DNA of 64,000 nucleotides, from NCBI RefSeq assembly GCF_022095675.1, contig NZ_JAHYSG010000051.1, positions 20,828 to 84,827 of the forward strand, given 5' to 3'. The DNA comes from Dactylosporangium sp. AC04546 (GTDB taxonomy: Bacteria > Actinomycetota > Actinomycetes > Mycobacteriales > Micromonosporaceae). Positions 40,396-49,792 of the stretch are shown here, piece by piece; position 1 is the stretch's first letter, and each line of letters starts with the position of its first letter. The notes below the pieces were generated by a model. That model had not been told where the DNA came from, made no database searches, and saw only the letters and a list, made by a program, of their open reading frames with translations. Position numbers and translations under genes: made by a program.

Positions 40396-42567
40396 GTGCA
40401 CCGTTCCCCGCGCAACCTGCTGCTCGCCTCCGCCGTGGCCGTCGCGACCGCCGCCACCAGCGCCGCCTGGCTGCTGGCGGCTTCCCCGGCCAGCGCCGCG
40501 GTGAGCCTCTCCGACGTCGTACCCGCGCCGGTGTCGGCGCAGCCCGCGGCTGGCGTGACCTACACGCTGCCGTCGAACGCCGTGATCCAGACCGCGGCCG
40601 GCGCCGCCGACGCTGGCAACTACCTCGCCGGCATCCTCCGCCCGTCGACCGGCTACGCGCTGCCGGTTTCGACCACGACCGGCACGCCGACGAGCGGCAT
40701 CGCACTGCTGCTGTCCGGTGCCGACCCCAGCGTGGGGGCCGAGGGTTACCAGCTCGACGTGACCGCCGCCGCCGTCACGCTCCGCGCGCAGACCGCGGCC
40801 GGACTGTTCCACGGGGTGCAGACCCTGCGGCAGCTGCTGCCGGCGACGGTCGAGGCGCAGACCGTCCAGAATGGACCGTGGACGGTCACCGGCGGCCGGA
40901 TCGTCGACTACCCGCGCTACGCCTACCGCGGCGCGATGCTCGACGTGTCACGGCACTTCTTCGGCGTGGACACGGTCAAGCGCTACATCGACGAGATCGC
41001 GCAGTACAAGCTCAACACCCTGCACCTGCACCTCTCCGACGACCAGGGCTGGCGGATCGTGATCGACGCCTGGCCGCAGCTGGCCACCTACGGCGGCAGC
41101 ACCCAGGTGGGCGGCGGCGCGGGCGGCTACTACACCAAGGCGCAATACTCCGACCTGGTCTCCTACGCGGCATCGCGACAGATCACCATCGTGCCCGAGA
41201 TCGACATGCCCGGCCACACCAACGCCGCACTCGCCTCCTACGCGCAGCTCAACTGCAACAACACGGCCCCGCCGCTCTACACCGGCACGAACGTCGGCTT
41301 CAGCTCGCTGTGCGTCAGCAAGGAGGTCACCTACACGTTCGTGCAGCAGGTGCTCAACGAGCTCGCCGCCATCACCCCTGGGCCGTATCTGCACATCGGC
41401 GGCGACGAGGCGTCGAGCACGCCGGCGGCGGACTACACCGCGTTCATGAACCGGGTGCAGCCCTTCGTCGGCGCGGTCGGCAAGACCGTCGTCGGCTGGC
41501 ACCAGATCGGGCAGGCCAACCACACGACGAACCGTGTCGCGCAGTACTGGGGAACGTCCACATCGGACGCGGACCTGAGCGCAGCGGTGAGCAAGGGCGA
41601 CAAGATCCTGCTGTCGCCGGCGAACAAGACGTACCTCGACATGAAGTACACCAACTCGACCCCGCTCGGCCTGACCTGGGCCGGCCTCATCGAGGTGCAG
41701 ACCGCCTACAACTGGGACCCGGGCGCCTACCTCTCCGGCGTGCCGGCCAGCGCGATCCTCGGTGTGGAGGCGCCGATGTGGTCGGAGACGCTCACCAAGC
41801 TGGCCGACATCGAGTTCATGGCGTTCCCGCGGATGCCGGCCCTGGCCGAGCTGGCGTGGTCGCCGCAGGCGGCACGTAACTGGGACACGTTCAAGGTGCG
41901 GCTCGGCGCGCAGGGCCCACGGTGGACGGTGCAAGGGATCAACTACTACAGCTCGCCGCAGGTCCCGTGGGGCACGCAGCCGACGACGCGCAGCGCATAC
42001 ACCCAGATCCAGGCCGAGAGCTACAACGCCCAGACCGGGACGCAGACCGAGACCACCACCGACACCGGCGGCGGCCAGAGCATCGGCTACGTCACGCCCG
42101 GCGACACGCTCGCCTACACCTCGACTTCGGCGCGGCGTCGCCGGCCTCGGTCACGACCCGGCTGGCCTCCGGCGCGTCCAGCGGCACCATCCAGTACCGC
42201 CTGGACTCCACCACCGGCCCGATCATCGCCAGCGTCCCCGTCACCTCCACCGGCGGCTGGCAGACCTGGACCACCAACACCACCAACCTCACCGGCGCGG
42301 CCACCGGCGTGCACCGGCTGTACCTCACCTTCACCGGCACCGCGGGCACCGACTTCGTCAACCTCAACTGGCTACAGTTCAACGCCGGCAGCGGACTGCC
42401 CAACGCATACAGCGTGCGGCAGGCGGAGAGCTTCAGCAGCCAATCCGGCACCCAGACCGAAACCACCACCGACACCGGCGGCGGCCAGAACATCGGCTAC
42501 ATCACGCCCGGCGACACGCTCGCCTACACCAACGTGGACTTCGGCACCCCGACCGCGGCCTCGGTGA
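40396..42567 (+). CDS. Secreted GH20 beta-N-acetylhexosaminidase, frameshifted within its first CBM6
   Basis: GTG start with TGGAGG upstream. Signal peptide MHRSPRNLLLASAVAVATAA to PASA. GH20b domain (about residues 40-165) and GH20 barrel (about 175-520): FFGVDTVKRYIDEIAQYKLNTLHLHLSDDQGWR, PEIDMPGHTNAAL, the catalytic Asp-Glu in YLHIGGDEASS, WAGLIEVQTAYNWDPG, GVEAPMWSE. It removes GlcNAc from chitin oligosaccharides or glycans. A CBM6-like domain starts at QAESYNAQTGTQTETTT, but just after GDTLAYT (42120) the frame is lost and a meaningless Pro/Arg/Ser-rich tail runs to 42567. The true tail continues in another frame to 42803. The catalytic domain is intact. Confidence 0.86.
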   Translation: MHRSPRNLLLASAVAVATAATSAAWLLAASPASAAVSLSDVVPAPVSAQPAAGVTYTLPSNAVIQTAAGAADAGNYLAGILRPSTGYALPVSTTTGTPTSGIALLLSGADPSVGAEGYQLDVTAAAVTLRAQTAAGLFHGVQTLRQLLPATVEAQTVQNGPWTVTGGRIVDYPRYAYRGAMLDVSRHFFGVDTVKRYIDEIAQYKLNTLHLHLSDDQGWRIVIDAWPQLATYGGSTQVGGGAGGYYTKAQYSDLVSYAASRQITIVPEIDMPGHTNAALASYAQLNCNNTAPPLYTGTNVGFSSLCVSKEVTYTFVQQVLNELAAITPGPYLHIGGDEASSTPAADYTAFMNRVQPFVGAVGKTVVGWHQIGQANHTTNRVAQYWGTSTSDADLSAAVSKGDKILLSPANKTYLDMKYTNSTPLGLTWAGLIEVQTAYNWDPGAYLSGVPASAILGVEAPMWSETLTKLADIEFMAFPRMPALAELAWSPQAARNWDTFKVRLGAQGPRWTVQGINYYSSPQVPWGTQPTTRSAYTQIQAESYNAQTGTQTETTTDTGGGQSIGYVTPGDTLAYTSTSARRRRPRSRPGWPPARPAAPSSTAWTPPPARSSPASPSPPPAAGRPGPPTPPTSPARPPACTGCTSPSPAPRAPTSSTSTGYSSTPAADCPTHTACGRRRASAANPAPRPKPPPTPAAARTSATSRPATRSPTPTWTSAPRPRPR

Positions 42568-42803
42568 CCACCCGGCTGGCCTCCGGCGCATCCAGCGGCA
42601 CCATCCAGTACCGCCTGGACTCCACCACCGGCCCGATCATCGCCAGCGTCCCCGTCACCTCCACCGGCGGCTGGCAGACCTGGACCACCAACACCACCAA
42701 CCTCACCGGCGCGGCCACCGGCGTCCACACGGTGTTCCTCACCTTCACCGGCACCGCGGGCACCGACTTCGTCAACCTCAACTGGTTCCAGTTCAACCGG
42801 TAG
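42121..42803 (+). pseudogene. Out-of-frame rest of CBM6 copy 1 plus intact CBM6 copy 2 of the GH20 protein
   Basis: In this frame the protein reads LDFGAASPASVTTRLASG, then NLNWLQFNAGSGLPNAY, and a complete second CBM6 (QAESFSSQSGTQTETTTD to NLNWFQFNR) ending at a natural stop. Comparing the two CBM copies, the DNA offset changes from 410 to 414 nt exactly after GCCTACACC, so copy 1 lost four bases relative to copy 2 (or copy 2 gained them). Without a repair or programmed shift these domains are not made. Confidence 0.75.
42157..42800 (+). repeat. Near-identical tandem CBM6-coding repeats, 414-nt offset
   Basis: The stretch beginning at 42157 recurs at 42571 with almost complete nucleotide identity for about 150 bases, including synonymous positions, and high identity again in the GGCACCGCGGGCACCGAC segment. 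Flanking parts of the two modules differ more. This points to recent duplication or gene conversion inside the tail. Confidence 0.8.
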
Positions 42804-42811
42804 CACCTGTT

Positions 42812-43130
42812 TCACACTGTGCGGCCCGGTTTGCCTGCGACCAGGATGTCGCGCTGAATGACCTGGTCCACGGGGTGGCGGAAGGCGTCGCAGGGTGTGT
42901 CGTCGAGCACCTCGAGGCCGGCGGCGGCGAGCACGCCGCCGGCCTCCTCGCGCCGCGCCACGGGTCTCCCGGACTCAGCGGGTACCTGAACCCAGGACGC
43001 CGTCAGACTGCGGCGCCGTCGCGCGAGCTCAGGGAACTGCTGGATCGTCGGGGTCGACCAGCGACCCAGGTCCGACAGCCAGAGCACACAGTGCCCCCGG
43101 AACGTCATGCCGTCCCACCAGAGGTTCTGC
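42812..43130 (-). pseudogene. Unrecognised coding remnant
   Basis: The minus strand carries a coding-like tail: WWDGMTFRGHCVLWLSDLG, IQQFPELARRRRSLTASW, VQVPAESGRPVARREEA, then GLEVLDDTPCDAFRHP and VIQRDILVAGKPGRTV before the stop at 42812. Composition is that of a real actinobacterial protein, but upstream the frame dissolves where the HINT remnant begins on the other strand. Family not recognised. Confidence 0.4.
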
Positions 43131-43139
43131 CGTACACGC

Positions 43140-43619
43140 TGATCCCGCCGCTCGGCGGCTCCACCATCACCGACACCGGCGCGATCCGGCAACTCCTCGG
43201 CGACCTGGTCGACGGCGTCAAAGACTGGTCCAAACTCCAAACTCGTCAAGAAACTCGAAACCAGCGCCGACGACGCAGCCGAAGGCGCCGACGACCTCGC
43301 CCCAGGCTCGAGCTGCCTTCCGGCCCGGCGCCCTGGTCCTGCTCGCCCACGGCACTGCCAGACCCATCGAAACACTCACCGCCGGCGACTACGTCCTCGC
43401 CACCGACCCGGTCACGGCAAGACCGAACGGCACCGGATCACCAAGGTCCACATCGCTAACGACCACAACTTCACCGACCTCACCGTCACCTCGACGGCGC
43501 CGACCCGGTCGTCATCCACACCACCCAGGAACACCCGTTCTGGAGCAAGACCCGCAACGCCTGGGTGCCCGCCTCCGACCTCAACCCCGGCGAGGAACTC
43601 CTCGGCACCGACGGTTGAT
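43140..43619 (+). pseudogene. Frameshifted HINT-domain fragment of a polymorphic toxin
   Basis: Segments in successive plus frames give PPLGGSTITDTGAIRQLLGDLVDGV, KKLETSADDAAEGADD, then FRPGALVLLAHGTARPIETL and TAGDYVLATDPVT, then after another shift HTTQEHPFWSKTRNAWVPASDL and NPGEELLGTDG. This is the pre-toxin HINT domain with its N-terminal Cys region, FxPG motif, TxxHPFW and the Asp-Leu-xPGxxL end. At least two indels interrupt it and the N-terminal secretion/RHS part and the toxin tip are missing. Confidence 0.6.
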
Positions 43620-43624
43620 GGCGG

Positions 43625-46387
43625 TCAGGGCCGCTGCCGGGTCAGTCGCAGCGTGAGCTCGGCGCGGGAGCGCACGCCAAGCTTGTGGTAGACCCGGGTC
43701 AGGTTGGCCTCGACGGTGTGCACCGTGACCGACAGCGCCGCTGCGACTTCCCGGTTTGTCCGGCCCTCGGCGACCAGCGCCGCGACCCGCTCCTCGGTCG
43801 GCGTCAGCCGGCCGGTCGCGGGTGCGCGCCCGCCGATGCGGCCCAGCTCCTCACGGGCCCGGTCGGCCCAGAGCCGGGCACCGAGCCGGTCGAAGATCGC
43901 CAGGGCCGCTTCGAGGGACTCGCGTGCCTCCCGGCGGCGTTTGACCCGGCGTTGCGCGGCATCGAGCGCGAGCCGTGTGCGCCCCTCCTCGAAGGGCCCG
44001 TACATCGACCGATGAGCCTCGAGCGCGACGTCGAACGCCGCGAACGCCGCCGCTGGGTCGCCTTCGGCGGTGTGCAGCAGGCCATGGCAGCGGCCTGCGG
44101 TCGCCAGGCCGAGGGGGCGGCGGTACTGGTCGGCGCAGTCCTGGAACACTTCGAGATGGCAGCGCGCTGCCGGCAGGTCGCCGGTTGTGATCTCGGCCTC
44201 GACGAGGTTCGCCCAGAACTGGAAGATCGTCGGCTCGCGCCAGCCGCCGCGTTGGTGCCAGGCGGGCAGCGGTGCGAGCACTCGGACCGCCTCGGCCGGC
44301 TCGCCCAGCGACAGCGCGACGAAGCCCAGCACGCACCGGTTGTGCACGGCAAAGGCGGTGTTGCCGATCTCCTCGCAGCGCCGCAGCCCTTCGGTGGCCC
44401 AGGCGCGGGCCTGCTCGGCGCGGCCCAGGTAAGCGTCGACCATGGCGCGGAAGGCCTGCGGCGACCCCTGCACGTTCGTGCCGAGCTGCTCCGCGGCCTG
44501 CCACATATCATTGGCGACGGCATCCGCCCGTGCCCAGTCCCCGGCCCGGCACTCCAGCTCCGTCAGATGTCCCAGCAGGTGCTGCCGCGACTCCTCGTCG
44601 CCGACTGTCTCCGCCGCGGCGATCAGGCGCAGCCAGTGGGCGCGCCCTTCGTCCATCCGGTCCTGCAGCATGCACGTCAGGCCGAGCACGAAGTCCGGCG
44701 TGTCGTACACCGGGAACAGTCCTTCGGTGTCACCGATCGCGTCGAGCCGCGCGAACACAGGGTCATCCGGGCTCCCGGACCAGTCGAGGATCCCGGCGAG
44801 GTTGCTAAGCGAGTACACCTGCAGCGCGAAGTCCCCGGCGCGGTCGGCCAGGGCGAGGGCGGTTTGCAGCGACGCCGCGGCGGCCGGTAGGTCGTTGGTG
44901 ACCATTTGCAGCCGGGCCAGGCAGCCGTGCGACCAGCCCGAGCGGACCGGGTCGCCGGCCGCCTCCCGCGCTGCCGCGAGGCAGAGCTCCTTGTCCCGTT
45001 CGATGGTCTCGGTGCCCAGGTTCGACAGCAGTTGCAGCACGTCTGCCCGCTGGGTGCCGGGTGGGGTGTGTGGCAGGATCTCCTCCGCCGCCGCGCGGGC
45101 CGCGGCGGGCTGCCCCGATTGCCAGCTGAACACGGCGTACCGATAGCGCCGTCGGCGCGCTGCCGCATCGTCGCCGGGCGGGGTGCGGCGGACGGCCAGT
45201 TCGGCGAGCTCCGCGGCGGCGGCCCGGGCACCGCGTGCCGCTGCCCGGTCGGCGACGCGCTCCAGCGTGGCGGCCACAGCCTCGTCGGGTCCGTCCGCCG
45301 CCAGGGCCGCGTGCCGCGCGCGCTCCTCCGGCTCGCCGTCGGCGGCCAGCCGGCGGTGGACCCGCCGGCGCAGCTCGGGTGCGGACCGGGCCACCACGCC
45401 CGCGGCGAACAGCGGGTGCACGAACCGCACCAGGTCGCCCGCGATCGTCACCACCCCGGCGTCGACCGCCGCCTCCAGGTGAACACGGGCCCGCGCACCG
45501 GCCGCGCCGCGGACCACGGCCACCGTCGGGCGCACCGCGAGGGCTGTCGCGAGTAGGGTGCGTTGCACACTGTCCGGCAGCACCTCAAGCCGCGTGTCCA
45601 GGATTTCCCGCAGGGTACGCGGTACCGGCACAACGTCGTCCGCACCGGGCGCTCCGCCCGTCCCGAGCCCGCGCGCCAGCTCCAGCGCGTGCATCGGGTT
45701 GCCCAGCGACGTCTCGCACACCCAGCGCAGCACCGGCCGCGGCAACGCGACGCCGAGCGCGGCCTGCACCAGTCGGTGGACGGCACCGACGCTTAGCCCA
45801 GCCAGCGCCACCCGGGTCGTCCGCTCCGCCGGAACGAGGCTCTCCACCGCACAGTCGGGCTCTGTCCGCGCGGCCATGAGGAACCGAACCGGCTCGTCGG
45901 TGAGCCGCCGCGCCACGAAGCGCAGTACTACCGCCGACTCCCGGTCCAGCCACTGCAGGTCGTCGATCGCGACCAGTATCGGCCCGGATCGGGCCAGTTC
46001 GCGCAGCACCGCGAGCACCGCCACCCCGATCGACCGCTGATCCGGCACCGTGTCCTCGTCGTCGAGCAGCAGTGCCACCCCGAGCGCTCGCCGCTGCGGC
46101 GCCGGCAGCAGGTCCAGCAGCGGCGGTACCACCGCCCCGAACAGGTCGCCCAGCCCGACATAGGTGAACCGGGCCTCCGCCCCGGTCGGCCTGCAAGCCA
46201 GCACCCGGAGGCCACGTTGCCGGCCGGCGGCGACTCCGACGCTCCACAGCGCAGTCTTGCCAGCCCCGGCCGGCCCTTCCGCGAGCCAGGCCCGGCCTCT
46301 GTCACCGCCGTCCAGGAACGCCGTCAGCGTGGCGAGTTCGGCGTCCCGCCCGAAAAGGACCTGCCGCTCGTCGATGGACACAGACAC
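43625..46387 (-). CDS. LAL-type LuxR-family regulator (ATP-binding)
   Basis: 920 aa, typical of LAL proteins. N-terminal AAA/NACHT-like ATPase: FGRDAELATLTAFL, Walker A EGPAGAGKTALW, Walker B ILVAIDDLQWLDRES. A long alpha-helical, TPR-like middle holds the ligand or partner surface. C-terminal GerE-type HTH: LTPTEERVAALVAEGRTNREVAAALSVTVHTVEANLTRVYHKLGVRSRAEL. Such proteins are pathway-specific activators of catabolism or secondary metabolism (MalT, PikD types). It is divergent from the unknown gene at 46745, a candidate target. Confidence 0.93.
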   Translation of the reverse strand: MSVSIDERQVLFGRDAELATLTAFLDGGDRGRAWLAEGPAGAGKTALWSVGVAAGRQRGLRVLACRPTGAEARFTYVGLGDLFGAVVPPLLDLLPAPQRRALGVALLLDDEDTVPDQRSIGVAVLAVLRELARSGPILVAIDDLQWLDRESAVVLRFVARRLTDEPVRFLMAARTEPDCAVESLVPAERTTRVALAGLSVGAVHRLVQAALGVALPRPVLRWVCETSLGNPMHALELARGLGTGGAPGADDVVPVPRTLREILDTRLEVLPDSVQRTLLATALAVRPTVAVVRGAAGARARVHLEAAVDAGVVTIAGDLVRFVHPLFAAGVVARSAPELRRRVHRRLAADGEPEERARHAALAADGPDEAVAATLERVADRAAARGARAAAAELAELAVRRTPPGDDAAARRRRYRYAVFSWQSGQPAAARAAAEEILPHTPPGTQRADVLQLLSNLGTETIERDKELCLAAAREAAGDPVRSGWSHGCLARLQMVTNDLPAAAASLQTALALADRAGDFALQVYSLSNLAGILDWSGSPDDPVFARLDAIGDTEGLFPVYDTPDFVLGLTCMLQDRMDEGRAHWLRLIAAAETVGDEESRQHLLGHLTELECRAGDWARADAVANDMWQAAEQLGTNVQGSPQAFRAMVDAYLGRAEQARAWATEGLRRCEEIGNTAFAVHNRCVLGFVALSLGEPAEAVRVLAPLPAWHQRGGWREPTIFQFWANLVEAEITTGDLPAARCHLEVFQDCADQYRRPLGLATAGRCHGLLHTAEGDPAAAFAAFDVALEAHRSMYGPFEEGRTRLALDAAQRRVKRRREARESLEAALAIFDRLGARLWADRAREELGRIGGRAPATGRLTPTEERVAALVAEGRTNREVAAALSVTVHTVEANLTRVYHKLGVRSRAELTLRLTRQRP

Positions 46388-46744
46388 CCACCAAAGTACG
46401 ACGCAAACTGTGGGGGTTTCCAGGATTTCTCCATCGCTGTGCGTCCATAGCGTCGGGTCCGGCCGCGAGTACCGCGGTCACGACCGAGGAGGACGAGATG
46501 ACCTGGAGCCACTACACCCCGATCCCCGGACACCCGTGGAGGCCATAGCAGCCTCATTTGCTCAGAGTAATACGGCTCGACCCCGGCTATCCCCGAGATG
46601 CAAGCGCCACGCCGCCACGTCCTACCACCGGGCCAGCCAACGGTTCCGACTCCCGGCGGACGACTCCCGGCGCCTAAACGGCAGCGTGAACACCCGTTCA
46701 AAAACCGCGAAAGACACCCAACCAGCGGCCAGAAGGAGCACATC
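46388..46744. other. Intergenic region between LAL regulator and unknown gene
   Basis: 357 bases without a convincing gene; only antisense-like open frames. Presumably holds both divergent promoters. The only clear element is the ribosome site GAAGGAG just before 46745. Confidence 0.4.
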
Positions 46745-47596
46745 ATGGCACCCAAGACGATCGATACCGGCGATCAGAGCATCGGCGGACCGCGCTACAT
46801 GAGATCGATGGTCTCGCTCGACGACTCGGGCAACATGCAGGTCAGAACCAATACATTCAGCCACTGGGACCTACGCGGGTTCACCGGCGGAGTTCTCGTG
46901 TCACTGTCGGACGCGCAGGGAAAGCTGCTCTACATCACACCGATCGTCTCCTACGGAGTGGACGGGCGGTTGGTCTTCTGGTCCGTGTCGAACCGCTGGG
47001 ACAACGAGTACTACAACGTCGGTGCCGACGTCGCCCGGCAGGTCGATCGGGTCGACGTGTGGCAAGGGCCGACCCCAAAGAACCGGCTGGTGCCCATCGT
47101 CAACGACCTGATCATCATCGTCCGGCTCGTCGCGTGGCTGATCGAGCAATGGCAGAAGAGCAGCGGCGACGACGGCGGTTCAGGCGACGGCCCGGTTCAG
47201 ACCACCCGGCAGGGACTCAGTTCGGTTCGCGGAAGTCTGCTCACGCGCGTCGATCCGCAGACCCTCCCGTTCGGAACGCCGACGACGTTCACCGTCGCGG
47301 CGAGCGACACGAACAGCGGCGCCCCCGTCGACGGCGTCGTCTACCGGACGATGAGTCTCCCGCTGGACCGGGCCGGAGTCCCGCTCGGCCCGACGAACGC
47401 GCCCCTGTCCGCCACACTGACCGGCAAATGGATCAGCAAGAAGCGTGTGGAGATCGACCCCGACTCCGGACGCAAGATAGTCATCGTCGTGCGCAACTTC
47501 GTGCAAGAGCAGTTGTTTGTCCGGACCGTGGACTACGGAGATGCCGAGGTTCCCGTCACCCTGACGGGAGCACCGACCGATCCCATCGACGCGTGA
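46745..47596 (+). CDS. Hypothetical protein divergent from the LAL regulator
   Basis: 283 aa from the ATG at 46745 (AAGGAG seven bases before). Family not recognised. The N-terminal part has a beta-rich, aromatic composition (NTFSHWDLRGFTGGVLVSL, GKLLYITPIVSYGVDGRLVFW, NRWDNEYYNVGADVARQVDRV). A hydrophobic helix at LVPIVNDLIIIVRLVAWLIEQW (about residues 118-140) could insert in or touch a membrane. After a Gly/Asp/Ser linker the C-terminal 130 residues form another beta-type domain ending VTLTGAPTDPIDA. No signal peptide. Confidence 0.65.
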   Translation: MAPKTIDTGDQSIGGPRYMRSMVSLDDSGNMQVRTNTFSHWDLRGFTGGVLVSLSDAQGKLLYITPIVSYGVDGRLVFWSVSNRWDNEYYNVGADVARQVDRVDVWQGPTPKNRLVPIVNDLIIIVRLVAWLIEQWQKSSGDDGGSGDGPVQTTRQGLSSVRGSLLTRVDPQTLPFGTPTTFTVAASDTNSGAPVDGVVYRTMSLPLDRAGVPLGPTNAPLSATLTGKWISKKRVEIDPDSGRKIVIVVRNFVQEQLFVRTVDYGDAEVPVTLTGAPTDPIDA

Positions 47597-47894
47597 CATT
47601 CATCCCGCCAGCGCGGCTCGCCGAGGCTCCCCTTTGCGGGCCGCGCCGATGTCCCGCACCAGATCACGGGCTGCAGACCGGCACTCCGTTTCTCGGTCTA
47701 GCGCCCATCATCGACAAGCACGGCCACCTCGACTGGGATCACCCACCGAGGGCCTGACCAACACCGACGATCGCGCGGGCATGCCAATTGCCTGAGGCTC
47801 GAACGCACGCTTAACGGCAAGATCGGGTGCGCGCTCATCGGCCAGATCTAGCGCACGAGGTCTGGCCTGTCGTGATCCGGGCGACCGGCTGTCG
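47597..47894. other. Intergenic region between convergent genes
   Basis: About 300 bases. A short plus-strand stretch reads TPFLGLAPIIDKHGHLDWDHP and could be a tiny coding relic, but it has no start or context. No terminator hairpin is obvious. Confidence 0.25.
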
Positions 47895-49145
47895 TCAAGA
47901 TCGCAAGTAGTCTGGCGTACGACTGGACCGCGATGGGGCTGGCGGCGCGAACCGGCCGCCGAGGTGGATGCTGAGGGCGATGCCGACGGCAGAGCTGGCG
48001 CACGTCATCCACCAGGTGGACTGCCAGCCGCCGGCGACGCCGGCCAACCAGGCGGCGATGGCGGGACCGGCGAGGCTTCCGGCGTTGAAGAGTTGCTGGA
48101 TCAGTCCGATACCGGCCGCGGTGGAGCCACCCGCCGGGGTCAGCTCCACGGCCGTGCGCAGCAGTGTGGCCGGAATCGCGCCGCCGATGACGGAGAAGAC
48201 CGCTACGCAAAGGAACCGCAGCGCCGTTTCCACGGGCACGGCCTTCCAATCGGGTGCGAAGGCCAGCACTGACGTGACGGCCATGACGACAAAGGCAGGG
48301 ATGAGCAGGGCGCGGGCGGCGACGCCGCGCTGCAGCATCTTCGCGGTGACCACCGAGCCGATGGCGTTCACCCCTCCGACCACCGCGGTGAGCACACCTG
48401 GGACCACGCCGGTGATCCCGCCGTCCTGGTAGACCGTTGGTAGGAACCCGACCACGGCCATCCATGGCAGCGTGTAGCACGCGAACGCGAGACCGACGGC
48501 CCAAGGCCTGCGCGAGCGGACGGTTCGCGTGATACGTGCCGTCGCCGTGGCCGGGCGCCGGACGCGGCCGCGCTCGTCAGGGGGAACGTAGGCGAGGATC
48601 AGTGGCAGCGGTGCCAGCGCGACTGCGGCCATGGCCCACCACCACACCCGCCATGGAAGAACCTGCAGGATCACGGCGCTGGCCATGAGCCCCGCGAAGG
48701 CGGAGATGCCCTGATAGGCACCCCACAAGCCGATGGCCGCGTTGAGCCGGCGTTCGGGGGCATGGCGGCGGATCAACCCCGGGCCGGTTACCGCCACCAT
48801 GATGAGACCGGCGCCCTCCACCGCCCGAGAGACGGTCAGCGGAGCCGCTGACCAGGCGAGGGCTCCCGCAGCCGAGCCCAGGCCCAGCAGGATCAGCCCC
48901 GCGCTCAGGCAGCGTCGCTCGCCGATCACCTCGGCGAGGAGAGATACGGCCAGGCCGCCGAGCATCCCCGCCAACTGGACGACCCCGAGGAGCGCCCCGG
49001 CCTGGAGCAGCGTGATGGACAGGTCGTCGCGCAGCTGGGGGATCGCGGACGGCAGTTTCCACACCTGCAGCCCGGCGCTGATCCCGGCGAGCACCACGAT
49101 GATCCACGATCTGCTGATACGCGACGCGTGCGCCTTCACCGCCAT
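47895..49145 (-). CDS. MFS transporter
   Basis: 416 aa from the ATG at 49145 (MAVKAHASRISRSWIIVVL), twelve predicted helices. Opens with AGISAGLQVWKLPSAIPQLRDDLSITLLQAGALLGVVQLAGMLGG, followed by the inter-helix motif LLAEVIGERRCLSAGLIL, a variant of motif A, and ends with the basic tail FAPPAPSRSSRTPDYLRS. Distantly like the cyanate/drug-type exporters; substrate unknown. Divergent from an Lrp/AsnC regulator gene 119 nt away, so probably controlled by it and possibly an amino-acid or metabolite exporter. Confidence 0.88.
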   Translation of the reverse strand: MAVKAHASRISRSWIIVVLAGISAGLQVWKLPSAIPQLRDDLSITLLQAGALLGVVQLAGMLGGLAVSLLAEVIGERRCLSAGLILLGLGSAAGALAWSAAPLTVSRAVEGAGLIMVAVTGPGLIRRHAPERRLNAAIGLWGAYQGISAFAGLMASAVILQVLPWRVWWWAMAAVALAPLPLILAYVPPDERGRVRRPATATARITRTVRSRRPWAVGLAFACYTLPWMAVVGFLPTVYQDGGITGVVPGVLTAVVGGVNAIGSVVTAKMLQRGVAARALLIPAFVVMAVTSVLAFAPDWKAVPVETALRFLCVAVFSVIGGAIPATLLRTAVELTPAGGSTAAGIGLIQQLFNAGSLAGPAIAAWLAGVAGGWQSTWWMTCASSAVGIALSIHLGGRFAPPAPSRSSRTPDYLRS

Positions 49146-49264
49146 GACGGCCTTCCTCGGAAACTTGCGTGGCGTCGCCAACCTCTCTCGATGACAGGCA
49201 TTCGCGCAATACAGCTGAGCTGGCGTGCGATGGATGCTCATCGCATCTGGAAATTCGTGTCACA

Positions 49265-49744
49265 ATGCTCAACATGGCCAGCATCGACGCCCTGGACGCA
49301 CGGATCATCCTCGCCCTGGACGACGATCCGGACGCCACGATCCTCGCCCTCGCGCAGACCCTTGGTATCGCCCGCAACACCGTCCACGCCCGGCTACGAC
49401 GGTTGGCGGCCACCGGCGTGCTCAGACCGTTCAGCAGGCGCGTCGACCCTGCCGCCCTCGGATACGGCCTCGTCGCCTTCATGTCACTGTCGGTACGGCA
49501 GGCCGAACCCGAGCGGACCCGTCAAGGGCTGCTTGCCCTCCCGGAAGTCATCGAGGCCCACTACACCACCGGCGACGCCGATCTCCTGGCCCACATCGTC
49601 GCGAAGGACACGGCCGACCTGCACCGCATCACCAACGCCGTCCTTGCCATCGAAGGAGTCGACCGCACCAGCACGATCATCTCCCTGGGCGAGGTCATCC
49701 CCTACCGGCCTCGCGACCTTCTGCACCGCCTGGCCGAAAGCTGA
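49265..49744 (+). CDS. Lrp/AsnC-family transcriptional regulator
   Basis: 159 aa, standard length. N-terminal HTH: IDALDARIILALDDDPDATILALAQTLGIARNTVHARLRRLAATGVL. RAM/ligand domain: VAFMSLSVRQAEPERTRQGLLALPEVIEAHYTTGDADLLAHIVAKDTADLHRI and the closing VDRTSTIISLGEVI. Start taken at ATG 49265; ATG 49274 is possible. Divergent from the MFS gene, the classic arrangement for an amino-acid-sensing regulator of an exporter. Confidence 0.9.
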   Translation: MLNMASIDALDARIILALDDDPDATILALAQTLGIARNTVHARLRRLAATGVLRPFSRRVDPAALGYGLVAFMSLSVRQAEPERTRQGLLALPEVIEAHYTTGDADLLAHIVAKDTADLHRITNAVLAIEGVDRTSTIISLGEVIPYRPRDLLHRLAES

Positions 49745-49792
49745 CTCCACGCGGCCCGCATCCCCCATCGCGATCAACGCCAGCGTCGGCGA

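Noticed and set aside
42114..42815. Minus-strand frames opposite the CBM6 region
   Set aside because: Repetitive shadow of the duplicated CBM DNA with no coding signature; only the tail at 42812-43130 looks independent.
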